Assembly (NCBI GenBank): GCA_022826515.1
Contig: JAJDUT010000090.1
Span: 7,673 to 71,672, forward strand
Source: Candidatus Latescibacterota bacterium
GTDB taxonomy: Bacteria > Latescibacterota > UBA2968 > UBA8231
DNA length: 64,000 nucleotides
Direction: 5' to 3'
Position numbers and translations under genes: made by a program. Under the pieces are notes generated by a model. It saw only the letters and a program-made list of their open reading frames with translations, searched no databases and had not been told where the DNA came from. Positions 19,518 to 27,643 of this stretch are shown piece after piece (the stretch's first letter is position 1; each line of letters starts with the position of its first letter).

Positions 19518-19534
19518 TTGGTACGAAACTTGCT
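19518..19534 (+). promoter_or_regulatory. Sigma54 (-24/-12) promoter
   Basis: TTGGTACG-AAAC-TTGCT matches the sigma54 consensus TTGGCACG-N4-TTGCA/T at all but one or two positions. The invariant GG (19520-19521) and GC (19532-19533) are separated by exactly 10 bp. It lies directly downstream of the sigma54 activator gene and 48 bp before the first microprotein ATG at 19583. This is the strongest regulatory site in the window. Confidence 0.88.
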
Positions 19535-19582
19535 TTTACATGGCTAAAGCCATTGCCAACCTAAGACAGAAAGGAGGAGGCG

Positions 19583-19660
19583 ATGTGGCCATTCATATTG
19601 ATCCCATTGGCGATATATGCTGGCGAGCGCATCATTGATAAGATCGTTGATGAGCTTTAG
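19583..19660 (+). CDS. 25-residue hydrophobic microprotein
   Basis: The ORF begins MWPFILIPLAIYAGER and ends in a charged tail, IIDKIVDEL. The first half is a short membrane-seeking helix (residues 2-14), the rest an amphipathic helix, a layout seen in small membrane toxins and membrane-regulating peptides. A near-perfect ribosome binding site, AAAGGAGGAGG, stands three bases before the ATG region, which argues for real translation. It is the first ORF behind the sigma54 promoter. No homologue is known to me. Confidence 0.6.
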   Translation: MWPFILIPLAIYAGERIIDKIVDEL

Positions 19661-19672
19661 CATATAGCTCAA

Positions 19673-19712
19673 TCTCTCGCTGGGCAGCACCAACTCGTTG
19701 CCCAGCGAGAGA
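19673..19712 (+). other. Long perfect hairpin between microprotein genes
   Basis: A 14-bp perfect inverted repeat (TCTCTCGCTGGGCA at 19673-19686 and its complement at 19699-19712) with a 12-base loop. It starts 12 bp after the first microprotein stop. No U-tract follows, so it is more likely an attenuator, processing site or mRNA stabiliser than a simple intrinsic terminator. Confidence 0.75.
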
Positions 19713-19746
19713 GCCTCCGTCTAAGCCGAATAGAAAGGATACGATT

Positions 19747-19905
19747 ATGGCTAGAAGAATCCGTAGTGACGCACGAGTAAGAACCGTCGAGAAAAAGCTG
19801 GGAATCGGGAACAGCCTCACGAATCCCAACGGACGAAATGCCCGCTCCGATAAAAAACTTGGGAATCTGCGCAAGAGTTGGGAAAAGTTTGGGAAGAAGA
19901 AATGA
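19747..19905 (+). CDS. 52-residue basic microprotein
   Basis: A strongly basic protein (about 19 Arg/Lys in 52 residues, ending FGKKK), starting MARRIRSDARVRTVEKKLG, with GAAAGGA eight bases before the ATG. The segments VEKKLGI and SDKKLGN look like an internal repeat. The composition suggests binding to RNA, DNA or an acidic membrane. It is the second ORF of the sigma54-driven group. Family unknown. Confidence 0.6.
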   Translation: MARRIRSDARVRTVEKKLGIGNSLTNPNGRNARSDKKLGNLRKSWEKFGKKK

Positions 19906-19941
19906 AGCGACGCAAACTCTATAATGAAAGGGGGTGATTCC

Positions 19942-20016
19942 ATGGCAAAATGGCTACCGATAGCCCTTCAGATCGCTATTGTCATCTTAGACAACTGGCC
20001 GTCGAAACGGCGATAG
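19942..20016 (+). CDS. 24-residue membrane microprotein
   Basis: MAKWLPIALQIAIVILDNWPSKRR: one hydrophobic helix (residues 4-16) followed by a basic end, the shape of a type I toxin-like or regulatory membrane peptide. AAAGGGGGTG lies eight bases before the ATG; an in-frame ATG at 19924 would add six residues but ignores that site. It is the last ORF before the terminator hairpin at 20030. Like the first microprotein it pairs a membrane helix with Trp residues near the ends. Confidence 0.6.
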   Translation: MAKWLPIALQIAIVILDNWPSKRR

Positions 20017-20029
20017 CAGCTTGGGTGAG

Positions 20030-20065
20030 TGTCAGGGGACGGGAACTCACTCCCGTCCCCTGACA
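20030..20065 (+). terminator. Terminator-like hairpin closing the microprotein operon
   Basis: A perfect 15-bp stem (TGTCAGGGGACGGGA at 20030-20044 with its complement at 20051-20065) and a six-base loop, GC-rich. It sits 13 bp after the last microprotein stop and is followed by a weak T-rich stretch, so it probably ends that transcript and insulates the ATPase gene at 20135. Confidence 0.75.
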
Positions 20066-20134
20066 GAAGTTTCTTGACATAGCTTTTCCCAGATGTAGAT
20101 TTTTAACACCCTTTCACGAACTTGTGAGAAAATT

Positions 20135-21688
20135 ATGGCTCTCAAATCTATCACCATAGAAAACTTTAAGTGCATCGGCGATGCCGTGACCATTCCGATT
20201 CGCCCGATCACTTTGCTATTTGGCAAAAACAGTTCGGGTAAATCAACGGTGATACAGGCACTGATCTATATGAACGAAGTACTTAAATCCACGGAGGTCG
20301 ATTCAAAGCTCTTACCTATAGGTTTGGTAGATCCAAAGCTCACAGGAGGTGTGCTAGATCTAGATCGCACAGGTATAGGTGGAGATTATATTGATCTAGG
20401 CAGTTTTTATTCTTTGGTGCATCGCCATGAATTAGATAGAAAGATTCGCATCCGCATTGAATTTGATAGCTCAATCCTTGAAGAACCATACTCTTTATAT
20501 TTTGAACGGGAATCTCACGACGAGATTCCCGACGATATTACGTTGTCTATCACAGATCTACTTTCTATTGATGAGCCGTCTCTGGAATCCATGTGGTTAG
20601 AAATGGTGATAGGTTGGGATGCTGAAAAAGATCGTACCAAGCAGTCAGCGTTTAGTTTGGGATTGAATGGGATAGAGTGGTTTCGTACTATAAAGGAACA
20701 CCCAGAGTCTCCCGGCACAGAATGGTATCGATTCAAACCGAACGACAGTTATTACAGTAATTATAAAAGCGGTTATTTTAACATTGCACATCCCTTAATT
20801 GATAAGCATTTCGGATTTCTTGAATTTTCAAAAGATGCGAAAAACTCGTATTTTAATATCACTGAAGAGATAGTAAAGATAGGGAAATTGGAATTGAGCG
20901 ATATAAGATATTTAGGGCCACTCCGAAAAGTGCCTCCCCGTAACTTTGATCCACAAAAAACGCCCGATCAATCGCTATGGGCAACAGGACTAGAGGCATG
21001 GAACATACTTGGCAGAGAGCCTACAACAGTCGAATCAATAAAATCCTATATGAAAGATATTTTGAAACTTGGATACACCATTAACCGAAAAGAATACACC
21101 TTAACAGAACAAGTCGTGGATCCCACTGAACAGCCACCTCCCCTAATTAGATTGAAGCTTCACGACGAAAAAAATAATATTGATTTGGATCCCTTAGATG
21201 TCGGTTTGGGAATTTCCCAAGTTATCCCCGTTTTGGTGGGGATCGCGAGAAATTCGGGCATTTTTGCAGTTGAAAATCCAGAACTCCACCTTCATCCTGC
21301 CGCTCAAGTTGCTCTAGGTGACGTATTTATCAGTGGTATACACAAAAATGGAGATATTTCCTTCCTTATTGAAACGCATTCTGAACATTTGCTGTTGCGG
21401 TTGCTTCGACGTGTGCGCGAGACTAATGTTCGTAACTCGAAAAAGTACGAATGGAGACAAAGCTCAATGACCTCTCTAGACCGAGAGATGTCAGAGGCCA
21501 TTATCCGAGACGCGGAAAATCAAAACTCGAAGGATCATCAATTGACACCAGATGATCTGTCAATAATCTATGTCTTGCCGACATCAGCGGGAGTTGAGTT
21601 TATTCCACTCAATGTAATGGATGACGGCGACTTTGATGGACCATGGCCAGAAGGCTTCTTCGACGAGCGAGTGAAGGAGATTTTATGA
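20135..21688 (+). CDS. OLD/SMC-like AAA ATPase (DUF3696-type)
   Basis: A 517-residue ABC-class ATPase. Walker A is FGKNSSGKST near 29-38 after the typical opening LKSITIENFKCIG; the signature-like GLGISQVIPVLVG is near 353, Walker B VENPELHLHP near 376, and the H-loop ETHSEHLLLR near 416. No Toprim domain is visible, so it is not a complete OLD nuclease. The next gene overlaps by four bases and encodes a PLD-like protein, so the pair looks like an ATPase sensor plus effector of the abortive-infection type. Base composition is AT-rich compared with the flanks. Confidence 0.8.
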   Translation: MALKSITIENFKCIGDAVTIPIRPITLLFGKNSSGKSTVIQALIYMNEVLKSTEVDSKLLPIGLVDPKLTGGVLDLDRTGIGGDYIDLGSFYSLVHRHELDRKIRIRIEFDSSILEEPYSLYFERESHDEIPDDITLSITDLLSIDEPSLESMWLEMVIGWDAEKDRTKQSAFSLGLNGIEWFRTIKEHPESPGTEWYRFKPNDSYYSNYKSGYFNIAHPLIDKHFGFLEFSKDAKNSYFNITEEIVKIGKLELSDIRYLGPLRKVPPRNFDPQKTPDQSLWATGLEAWNILGREPTTVESIKSYMKDILKLGYTINRKEYTLTEQVVDPTEQPPPLIRLKLHDEKNNIDLDPLDVGLGISQVIPVLVGIARNSGIFAVENPELHLHPAAQVALGDVFISGIHKNGDISFLIETHSEHLLLRLLRRVRETNVRNSKKYEWRQSSMTSLDREMSEAIIRDAENQNSKDHQLTPDDLSIIYVLPTSAGVEFIPLNVMDDGDFDGPWPEGFFDERVKEIL

Positions 21689-22701
21689 CAGGTAGACTGA
21701 TTCATGACTATGCCTTGGAACCTAGTTTGGTCGCAGAATGCGGCAATTCCCCATTCTTATGTCAAGTCTTTAAGGATGCTCATTGGGGCTGGGACGCAGG
21801 CTGCTTACCAGTTCAGTACCCCAGTAAAAGTACATGGAAAAAACAAGTTATAAACCTAGTTGGGGATGATAAACGTTACGAAGCTTTGGTGACATTCCTG
21901 CCCCGAATAGCGATCATCCGTAGCGCCTCCACCTGGAAGGATGCTGCTACTTGGCTTGAAAATGCCGAGTGTGAGAATGGCTTCCATTCGTTTCATAGGA
22001 TCTTAGCCCTCGATAATCCACGGAAACATCCCAATGTCGTATGTAGGAAGGATATTTCGAGCAAAACTGTCAATCCTGCTCCGCCTTCAGTCACAGTAAA
22101 TCGGATTGCTACTTCAATGGCGGCCGGCATTGAGCCACTACTGCTATATGCAAAGAGTATTCGTTTCATTGATCCGCATTTTTGTGCATTGCATAAGAGA
22201 TTCCGAGATCCCTTATGTGAATTTCTACGCATCATTTGTGATAATAAGCGTAAAGTTGAACTTGAACTCCACGCCTCGGCTGACAGAGTCAAAGTCTCGG
22301 ATCACGATATAGAAGCCTTGGCTGACAAACTCAAAGTCTCGGTTGACAAACTCAAAGCTTTGGATGCCGGAGTCTTAGCTTGGGAAGTGTTTCGGCAGGA
22401 ATGCGAAGATGAGCTTCCTCGCATCATTCCCAAAGGTTTTACGCTTACTATCTACCTTTGGAAGAAGCGAGAGAAAGGTCAAGGCTTCCACAACCGCTAT
22501 ATCCTCACTGACATTGGTGGCGTACAGTTGGGTACTGGCCTCGACCAAGAGAGCACTGGAGGTACTCAAGATGAAGACATTATCAGCCGCATGAGTAGTC
22601 TTGATTTTCACAGATGGCTCAACAAGTACTCTCGCTCTACACCTGCATTTAATCTGGAGAAACAGCCAATAGTCATCGAAGGTCGCCGAAATATTAGGTA
22701 A
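21685..22701 (+). CDS. PLD-like partner of the ATPase
   Basis: Starting at the ATG at 21685 (overlapping the ATPase stop), the product is 338 residues. Near the end GFHNRYILTDIGGVQLGTGLD follows the H-x-R-Y-x-x-T-D pattern of single-motif PLD-like nucleases, with IRFIDPHF upstream acting as the other conserved strand. Residues about 197-226 hold an imperfect repeat (ADRVKVSD / ADKLKVSV / DKLKALD). I infer a nuclease effector triggered by the ATPase. The frame is open upstream to 21643 but the overlap start fits better. Confidence 0.65.
   Translation: MTGRLIHDYALEPSLVAECGNSPFLCQVFKDAHWGWDAGCLPVQYPSKSTWKKQVINLVGDDKRYEALVTFLPRIAIIRSASTWKDAATWLENAECENGFHSFHRILALDNPRKHPNVVCRKDISSKTVNPAPPSVTVNRIATSMAAGIEPLLLYAKSIRFIDPHFCALHKRFRDPLCEFLRIICDNKRKVELELHASADRVKVSDHDIEALADKLKVSVDKLKALDAGVLAWEVFRQECEDELPRIIPKGFTLTIYLWKKREKGQGFHNRYILTDIGGVQLGTGLDQESTGGTQDEDIISRMSSLDFHRWLNKYSRSTPAFNLEKQPIVIEGRRNIR
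22279..22363 (+). repeat. Local tandem repeat inside the PLD-like gene
   Basis: Three related units: GCTGACAGAGTCAAAGTCTC (22279-22298), GCTGACAAACTCAAAGTCTC (22321-22340) and a partial TTGACAAACTCAAAG (22343 on). They are in frame and encode A-D-K-L-K-V-S type repeats, so copy-number change would lengthen a helical linker without breaking the frame. Confidence 0.7.
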
Positions 22702-22819
22702 GGGACAAGAGGTAGGCACACCTATTAAGGCTTGTCACGAACAACGGCCTACAAGTATTCAGAGCAAGTCCTATTTTTTAGAAATTCACTATCGGGGCTG
22801 GATCGGGAAATCCTCCCCT

Positions 22820-23662
22820 TCACCCCCGAAACGGATTCTCCTCCCCCTCGGCCCGGTGCCGATAAAGCGGCTTGACCGCCTCCGGCAGGGCCTCGTACGC
22901 CTCCCTCGGCACAATCGCATTGTTACGCCCGCCAAATTCCACGCTCAACCACCACGGACAATAGCGCGTGATGATCGCCACCCTCGGCTCCGGGCTGGGA
23001 TTAGCCGCAGTCGAATGCCAAATCCGGCTGTCCATCACCAGCGCACTACCCTCCGGGCCGACGACCTGAATCTCCCCGCGAATCGGCTTGAACTGATCAA
23101 TCCGCTCTTCCAGCTCTTCGGGCGTCTGGTGCATCCGCGGGTTGAGCGGGTCGCGGTGACTGCGCGGCACCACCCACGTCCCGCCCGTCTCCGGGCCAAA
23201 CGGCGACAGCATCCACAGCACCGATAGCTGCATGGTCGCGTTTGGGAAGGGCTGCGCCACCCGGCCAGCGAAGTCCCTGTCGGTCAGATCGTGCGGCCAA
23301 TCCGAGTGAAAGCCGCGCCAGTCCAAGTCCTCGCGGTTGGGCACTTGCGTCTTAAACTCGGTCTGCGCGATCCGCACGTGTCCCCCAAAAATCGCCTGCG
23401 CCACCCCCAACAAACGCTCGTCGCCCAAATACGGTGCAAACTCCGGCAAATACGCGATCAGACAAACGCCCGGCTCGCCGTTGGGGCCGGTCTGCCGCCC
23501 GATGTGCCCGCCCATGGCCTCGTAATCCTGCCGCGCCTTTTCGTGCGCTTCTTGCACGTGCGCCCGCACCCGGTCTATGGCATCCTCCGGAATAATCCGC
23601 TCCAACACGCACCAACCCTCGCGGCGCAATTGATCCACTTTTTCCTTTATCTCAGCGTCCAT
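22820..23662 (-). CDS. Phytanoyl-CoA dioxygenase-like protein
   Basis: A 280-residue Fe(II)/2-oxoglutarate oxygenase-like protein. The start is the ATG at 23662, with AAGGAAGG just upstream. Near residue 124 H-S-D (GFHSDWPHDL) gives the first Fe ligands, and the distal H lies in SRIWHSTAANPS with R in EPRVAIITRY for the co-substrate. Length is normal for the family, whose members hydroxylate lipids or small metabolites; substrate unknown. It is divergent from the enolase-family gene at 23755, sharing a 92-bp intergenic region. Confidence 0.88.
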   Translation of the reverse strand: MDAEIKEKVDQLRREGWCVLERIIPEDAIDRVRAHVQEAHEKARQDYEAMGGHIGRQTGPNGEPGVCLIAYLPEFAPYLGDERLLGVAQAIFGGHVRIAQTEFKTQVPNREDLDWRGFHSDWPHDLTDRDFAGRVAQPFPNATMQLSVLWMLSPFGPETGGTWVVPRSHRDPLNPRMHQTPEELEERIDQFKPIRGEIQVVGPEGSALVMDSRIWHSTAANPSPEPRVAIITRYCPWWLSVEFGGRNNAIVPREAYEALPEAVKPLYRHRAEGEENPFRG

Positions 23663-23681
23663 CAGACCTTCCTTTTCTCGG

Positions 23682-23710
23682 TTGCCCAAGCAATTGCGTA
23701 CTGCTATACT
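23682..23710 (+). promoter_or_regulatory. Sigma70-type promoter for the enolase-family gene
   Basis: TTGCCC at 23682-23687 and TATACT at 23705-23710, separated by 17 bp, about 45 bp before the ATG at 23755. The -10 matches five of six consensus bases, the -35 four of six. Inference from sequence only. Confidence 0.45.
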
Positions 23711-23754
23711 AGACCCACTCGCGAACGCTCCCCACCCTTTTCCCGGCTCTTCCC

Positions 23755-25020
23755 ATGCACATCACTGACATCGAAGTCCACGCCATCTGCCCACCGTATT
23801 GCGACTTCAACGCCCTGTCGCTGGCGCGCTACCACGGCGCGCGCATCCAACGCCGCGCCATCCTCGTCGTCCAGACGGACAACGGCCTAGAGGGCCTCGG
23901 CGAAAATATCGGCGACGCGCCCGACGGCGACGCCTTGCGCGAAAGATACATCGGCACCTCGCCCTTTGACTGGATCAACGCCGAGCAGGACCTCGCCATG
24001 AACATGGCTTGCTACGACCTAATGGGCAAGCACCTCGGCATCCCCGCGTGGAAGCTGATCGGCCCCAAGGTCCGCTCGTGGATTCCCGTCGCCGCTTGGA
24101 CCGTGGCCCAAGCCCCAGACGCCATGGCCGAAGAAGTGCGCCAAGCTGCCGCTCGCGGCTATCACTGGATCAAGTACCACGTCGATGAAATGCAGGACGT
24201 CATCGCCCAAACCGAGGCCATGCAGGAAGCAGCCCCGCCCTATTTCAAAGTCCACTACGACTTCAACGCCAACAGCAACTACTACACCATGCGCACCATT
24301 CTCGCCGAGCTGGTCAAATTCCGCGTCGCCGGCCGCTTTGAAGACGTAGTCCAAGGCACGGACGAAGACGCCTACCGCATGTTGCGCGAGCAGTGCCCGC
24401 TGCCCATCATCGGCCACCACGTCCCGCCCGAAGCCATGACCAAGCGCTACGTCGATGGAACCATGGCCGGGCACGCCCCCATCGGCAGTGCCATCAAACA
24501 AGCCGCCATCGCCGAGCGGCTCAACATGCCCCTCATGTACCAACAGACCGGCGGCACCATCAACCAAGCCTTCTTGGCCCACGAAGTCGCAGTATTCAAA
24601 ATGGCCACCATCGACCACGTCAATTGCTGCCACCTATGGCAAGAGGACGTGGTCAAAGACCCCATGCCCGTAATCGACGGCAGCGTCGCCGTGCCTCAAG
24701 GGCCGGGTCTGGGGGTCGAGCTCGATCGCGCACAATTGGAAAAATTGGCCAGCGCGGCCCCGGTCGATAGAGGCCGCTTCTTGATCCGCATCCACTCCGC
24801 CGGTGGTCTCACCGCGTATGTGCGCCACGACCCCGAGCCGAGCGGCTCTACCGACAATCTGCGCTTCCACGACCGCTTGCACCGCCAAGGCGTTCCCGGG
24901 CGGCCCCCTTCGTACGCCAACCCGCTCACCACTGAATTTTGGGACGCAGACAAAGACCCCGAGCACTTTGAGGAACTGTGGCAGGCTACGGCCGACGGCC
25001 CTTTATGGAAAGAGGAATAG
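23755..25020 (+). CDS. Enolase-superfamily protein (mandelate racemase-like)
   Basis: A 421-residue member of the mandelate racemase/muconate-cyclising group. The N-terminal capping domain is followed by a barrel with K-Y-H near 141-143, where many members have K-x-K, then D in HYDFNAN near 164 and E/D in GRFEDVVQ near 202 as metal ligands. The last ligand region (GHHVPPE) is unusual, and a C-terminal extension with PEPSGSTDN is longer than normal. It probably dehydrates or epimerises a sugar acid; the altered motif makes the reaction uncertain. The next gene starts one base after its stop. Confidence 0.85.
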   Translation: MHITDIEVHAICPPYCDFNALSLARYHGARIQRRAILVVQTDNGLEGLGENIGDAPDGDALRERYIGTSPFDWINAEQDLAMNMACYDLMGKHLGIPAWKLIGPKVRSWIPVAAWTVAQAPDAMAEEVRQAAARGYHWIKYHVDEMQDVIAQTEAMQEAAPPYFKVHYDFNANSNYYTMRTILAELVKFRVAGRFEDVVQGTDEDAYRMLREQCPLPIIGHHVPPEAMTKRYVDGTMAGHAPIGSAIKQAAIAERLNMPLMYQQTGGTINQAFLAHEVAVFKMATIDHVNCCHLWQEDVVKDPMPVIDGSVAVPQGPGLGVELDRAQLEKLASAAPVDRGRFLIRIHSAGGLTAYVRHDPEPSGSTDNLRFHDRLHRQGVPGRPPSYANPLTTEFWDADKDPEHFEELWQATADGPLWKEE

Positions 25021-25021
25021 G

Positions 25022-25831
25022 ATGAACGAAGACGAAAAGTATTTTTTCGACCTCAACGGCTACATCGTCGTACCCAACGTCTTGTCGGCCGAGGACATCG
25101 CACTGGCCAACGAGGCCATTGACCGCCATGCCGACCAGATCCACGAACGCACGGGCGAGCTGTCGCTATCGGCCGGCTCCAAGGCGCTCGAAGGCGTCAC
25201 CGGCCGCGGCGACCTCGGCGGCGCGCTCTCGTGGCCCGATCCGCATGGTCGCCCTTTCCGCGACATGCTGGTCAACCCCAAGATCGTGCCCTATCTGCAC
25301 GAAATTTTGGGCACCGGCTTCCGCCTCGATCACAATCTCGGCATCATCACCATGCGCAAAGGGGCCGAGGGCCACCTCCTGCACGGATCGTCTGGCCCCG
25401 GCTTTGACCGCCACCAGTACTACATCTTCAAAGACGGCAAAATGCACAACGGCCTGACCGTGGCCGCCTACCAACTCGCGGACGTGCGCGAGGGCGACGG
25501 AGGCTTGTGCTTGATCCCCGGCAGCCACAAGGGCAACTATCCCTGTCCGATGGCGCTCCGACGCGGCGAGGCATACCGCGAGTTCATCAAGCCGATTATC
25601 TGCAATGCCGGCGACTGCGTCATATTCACCGAGGCCACCACCCACGGCACCCTGCCTTGGACCGCCGACCACGACCGCCGCACGGCCCTCTTCCGCTTCT
25701 CACCGGGCAACCTCGCCTACGTACCCCACAACTGGTCTGAGGACATGCTCGCCCTAATGACCGACGAGCAGCGCAAAGTTCTAGAGCCGCCCTATCACGC
25801 ACGGCTGGAACGTCCCGTGTTGGAAATGTAG
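25022..25831 (+). CDS. Phytanoyl-CoA dioxygenase-like protein
   Basis: A 269-residue protein from the ATG at 25022, one base after the enolase-family stop, so co-transcribed with it. It has the PhyH opening (FFDLNGYIVVPNVLSAEDI) and conserved G-D-G-G-L-C-L-I-P-G-S-H-K-G core near 157-170, with distal H and R in THGTLPWTADHDRRTALFRF. The proximal H-x-D is not clear (GFDRHQYYIF is the nearest), so activity is less sure than for the gene at 22820. Confidence 0.85.
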   Translation: MNEDEKYFFDLNGYIVVPNVLSAEDIALANEAIDRHADQIHERTGELSLSAGSKALEGVTGRGDLGGALSWPDPHGRPFRDMLVNPKIVPYLHEILGTGFRLDHNLGIITMRKGAEGHLLHGSSGPGFDRHQYYIFKDGKMHNGLTVAAYQLADVREGDGGLCLIPGSHKGNYPCPMALRRGEAYREFIKPIICNAGDCVIFTEATTHGTLPWTADHDRRTALFRFSPGNLAYVPHNWSEDMLALMTDEQRKVLEPPYHARLERPVLEM

Positions 25832-25843
25832 CCGGGACGCGGA

Positions 25844-26290
25844 TCAGCTTTCCGTTTGTCCGTCCGGTTCTTCGCTCTCCCCCTGCGACACAGACGCTTC
25901 TGGTGAGAGCAGCAGCAATCCCGCCACGGATGCGAAGTGGCGGTCCATTGAAACCAGTCGCAGGCCGTGTTCCATAGCCTGCGCCGCAATCCAGATGTCG
26001 TTCGTCGGAATCGGGGTTCCGGCACTCCTCAATCCGTCGAGGATCTCGGCATAGAACTCGGCTGTATCCTCGCTAACGCCGCATATCGACACGCGCGGTG
26101 TATCGAGGAATTCGGCGAGTTCCTCGCGGTTCTTGCGCTCCTGTGTCCCGCCTTTGAAGCCCGATAGCAGCTCCCCAATACTGATCGAACTTATCGCGAT
26201 TCGCGAAGCCCGCCGCAGTAGGGACACAACCGCTGGCTCGGCGCGCATGGCGTGCGAGTAGATGTTGGTGTCGATTAGGAACTCATTCAC
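25844..26290 (-). CDS. vapC: VapC-type PIN toxin
   Basis: A 148-residue PIN toxin RNase. The GTG start at 26290 overlaps the antitoxin stop (GTGA). All four acidic positions are present: D in LIDTNIYSH, E in SIGELLSG, D in PTNDIWIAA and D in VSMDRHFA. Length is normal for VapC. The partner at 26287 is upstream in the same operon. Likely cleaves tRNA or rRNA when the antitoxin is lost; the target is unknown. Confidence 0.9.
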   Translation of the reverse strand: MNEFLIDTNIYSHAMRAEPAVVSLLRRASRIAISSISIGELLSGFKGGTQERKNREELAEFLDTPRVSICGVSEDTAEFYAEILDGLRSAGTPIPTNDIWIAAQAMEHGLRLVSMDRHFASVAGLLLLSPEASVSQGESEEPDGQTES

Positions 26291-26559
26291 TGCCACAGTT
26301 CCGAATCGATGCGCCGCTCGGAATCGATCTTCTGCTGAATCCGGGCGAACTCGTCTTCGTCCCAACGTCCGAACAGGTGATCCAAGTCCCGATGGACCTC
26401 GGTGAACCGACGAGATCGGTCCAATCCGAACTGCTTGCGCAGGGCGTCCAGCGCCGTCTGATTGACGCTCTTACCTTCTCGCTCGGCTACCTCCCTCAAC
26501 TTGGCAGCAAGCTGGGGATCCAGCCCACGCAGGGTCATGCTCTTCAGAACATCTGCCAA
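26287..26559 (-). CDS. vapB: VapB/FitA-like antitoxin
   Basis: Ribbon-helix-helix antitoxin: MTLRGLDPQLAAKLREVA, then GKSVNQTALDALRKQF, followed by an acidic toxin-binding tail. A TTG at 26559 has GGAGG six bases upstream and gives 90 residues; the ATG at 26538 gives 83 and begins exactly at the RHH strand, so the start is unsettled. The AT-rich stretch at about 26575-26640 upstream, with overlapping ATATGAT-type repeats, probably holds the promoter and autoregulatory operator. Confidence 0.85.
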   Translation of the reverse strand: MADVLKSMTLRGLDPQLAAKLREVAEREGKSVNQTALDALRKQFGLDRSRRFTEVHRDLDHLFGRWDEDEFARIQQKIDSERRIDSELWQ

Positions 26560-26808
26560 GGAGTGCCTCCTTGAAATGCAATTAATATGTGATGGCGATA
26601 TGATCTCATTATATGATAGCATATTCTGCTGGTCAAGAGACGCGCATTGCCTCGGCGTAGTAGTGTTCAAGGGGTGCCTCACCGACGCGACTTGACCTAG
26701 CGACCTAAAAGGCCCTTTATGGCTCCTAAGACATCCGATACTGAAGCAATCGCTTTAGCTGTCGCTTGACCTGAACTTTCAACAAAACCCACAGCTTAGG
26801 AAGACCCC

Positions 26809-27642
26809 ATGACCAAACGCAAAATCGTCGTCACCGGTGCCGCCGGATACGTCGCCGGCCGCATGTTACCGGCCCTAAAGGAACGCTACGAAACCGTTCT
26901 GCTGGATGTAAAAACGACCAACCGCCAAGGCGAAGAAGTAACAGGAGTCCACATCGCCGATCTCGTGGAGAAAGACCGCGATGTCTACCGAGAACACTTC
27001 CGGGGTGCCGACGCGGTAGTCCACTGCGGCTTTATCCGAACCGGGCAGGGCGAACAGCGCTTCTGGAACGAGGCCGACAATATCACCATGGCCCACAATG
27101 TGTACCGAGTCTGCCAAGACGAGGGCGTGCGGCGCGCCGTGATCGTCAGTTCCAACCACGCAGCCGACTACTACGAAAATTTGATCTGGTCGGGACGCAT
27201 GGACTTCGTCACGCCCGACATGCTGCCGCTATCGGACAATTTTTACGGCTGGGCCAAGGCGTCGTATGAACTGCTGGGCTTTATGTTCGCCTGCGGTAAG
27301 GAAGGGCCTGTTTTGGAAAATGTGCAATTGCGCATCGGCGGCCCCCGCGAGACCGACATCGACGGTTGTGGCAACGATCTACAGCAAATGCACCGTGGCT
27401 TAGGAGCCTATCTGAGCGTGCGCGACCAAGTGCAATTGGTAATCAAAAGCATTGAAACCGAAGACATCCGCGACGCCGACGGCGTGCCCTTCCAGATCTT
27501 CTACGGCATCAGCGGCAACGCGCACAACTTCTGGAGCTTGGCCAATGCCCGGCGCGTAATCGGCTACGCACCCCAAGATGACAGCCAAGTGCGCTTTGCT
27601 GACAAGATTGCGGCGATTACGCAGGCGGCACAGGACGAATAG
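26809..27642 (+). CDS. NAD-dependent epimerase/dehydratase
   Basis: A 277-residue extended SDR. The dinucleotide motif GAAGYVAG lies at 10-17 and the catalytic Y-x3-K is YGWAKASYE near 146, with S-S-N (VSSNHAADY) near 120. It resembles uronate dehydrogenases in size and layout. The next gene begins one base after the stop, and the four-gene run to 30611 looks like one operon for sugar-acid or polyol oxidation. Confidence 0.87.
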   Translation: MTKRKIVVTGAAGYVAGRMLPALKERYETVLLDVKTTNRQGEEVTGVHIADLVEKDRDVYREHFRGADAVVHCGFIRTGQGEQRFWNEADNITMAHNVYRVCQDEGVRRAVIVSSNHAADYYENLIWSGRMDFVTPDMLPLSDNFYGWAKASYELLGFMFACGKEGPVLENVQLRIGGPRETDIDGCGNDLQQMHRGLGAYLSVRDQVQLVIKSIETEDIRDADGVPFQIFYGISGNAHNFWSLANARRVIGYAPQDDSQVRFADKIAAITQAAQDE

Positions 27643-27643
27643 A

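Noticed and set aside
22279..22363. CRISPR-like repeat.
   Set aside because: Only three imperfect units, no spacers of constant size, and the repeats are coding.
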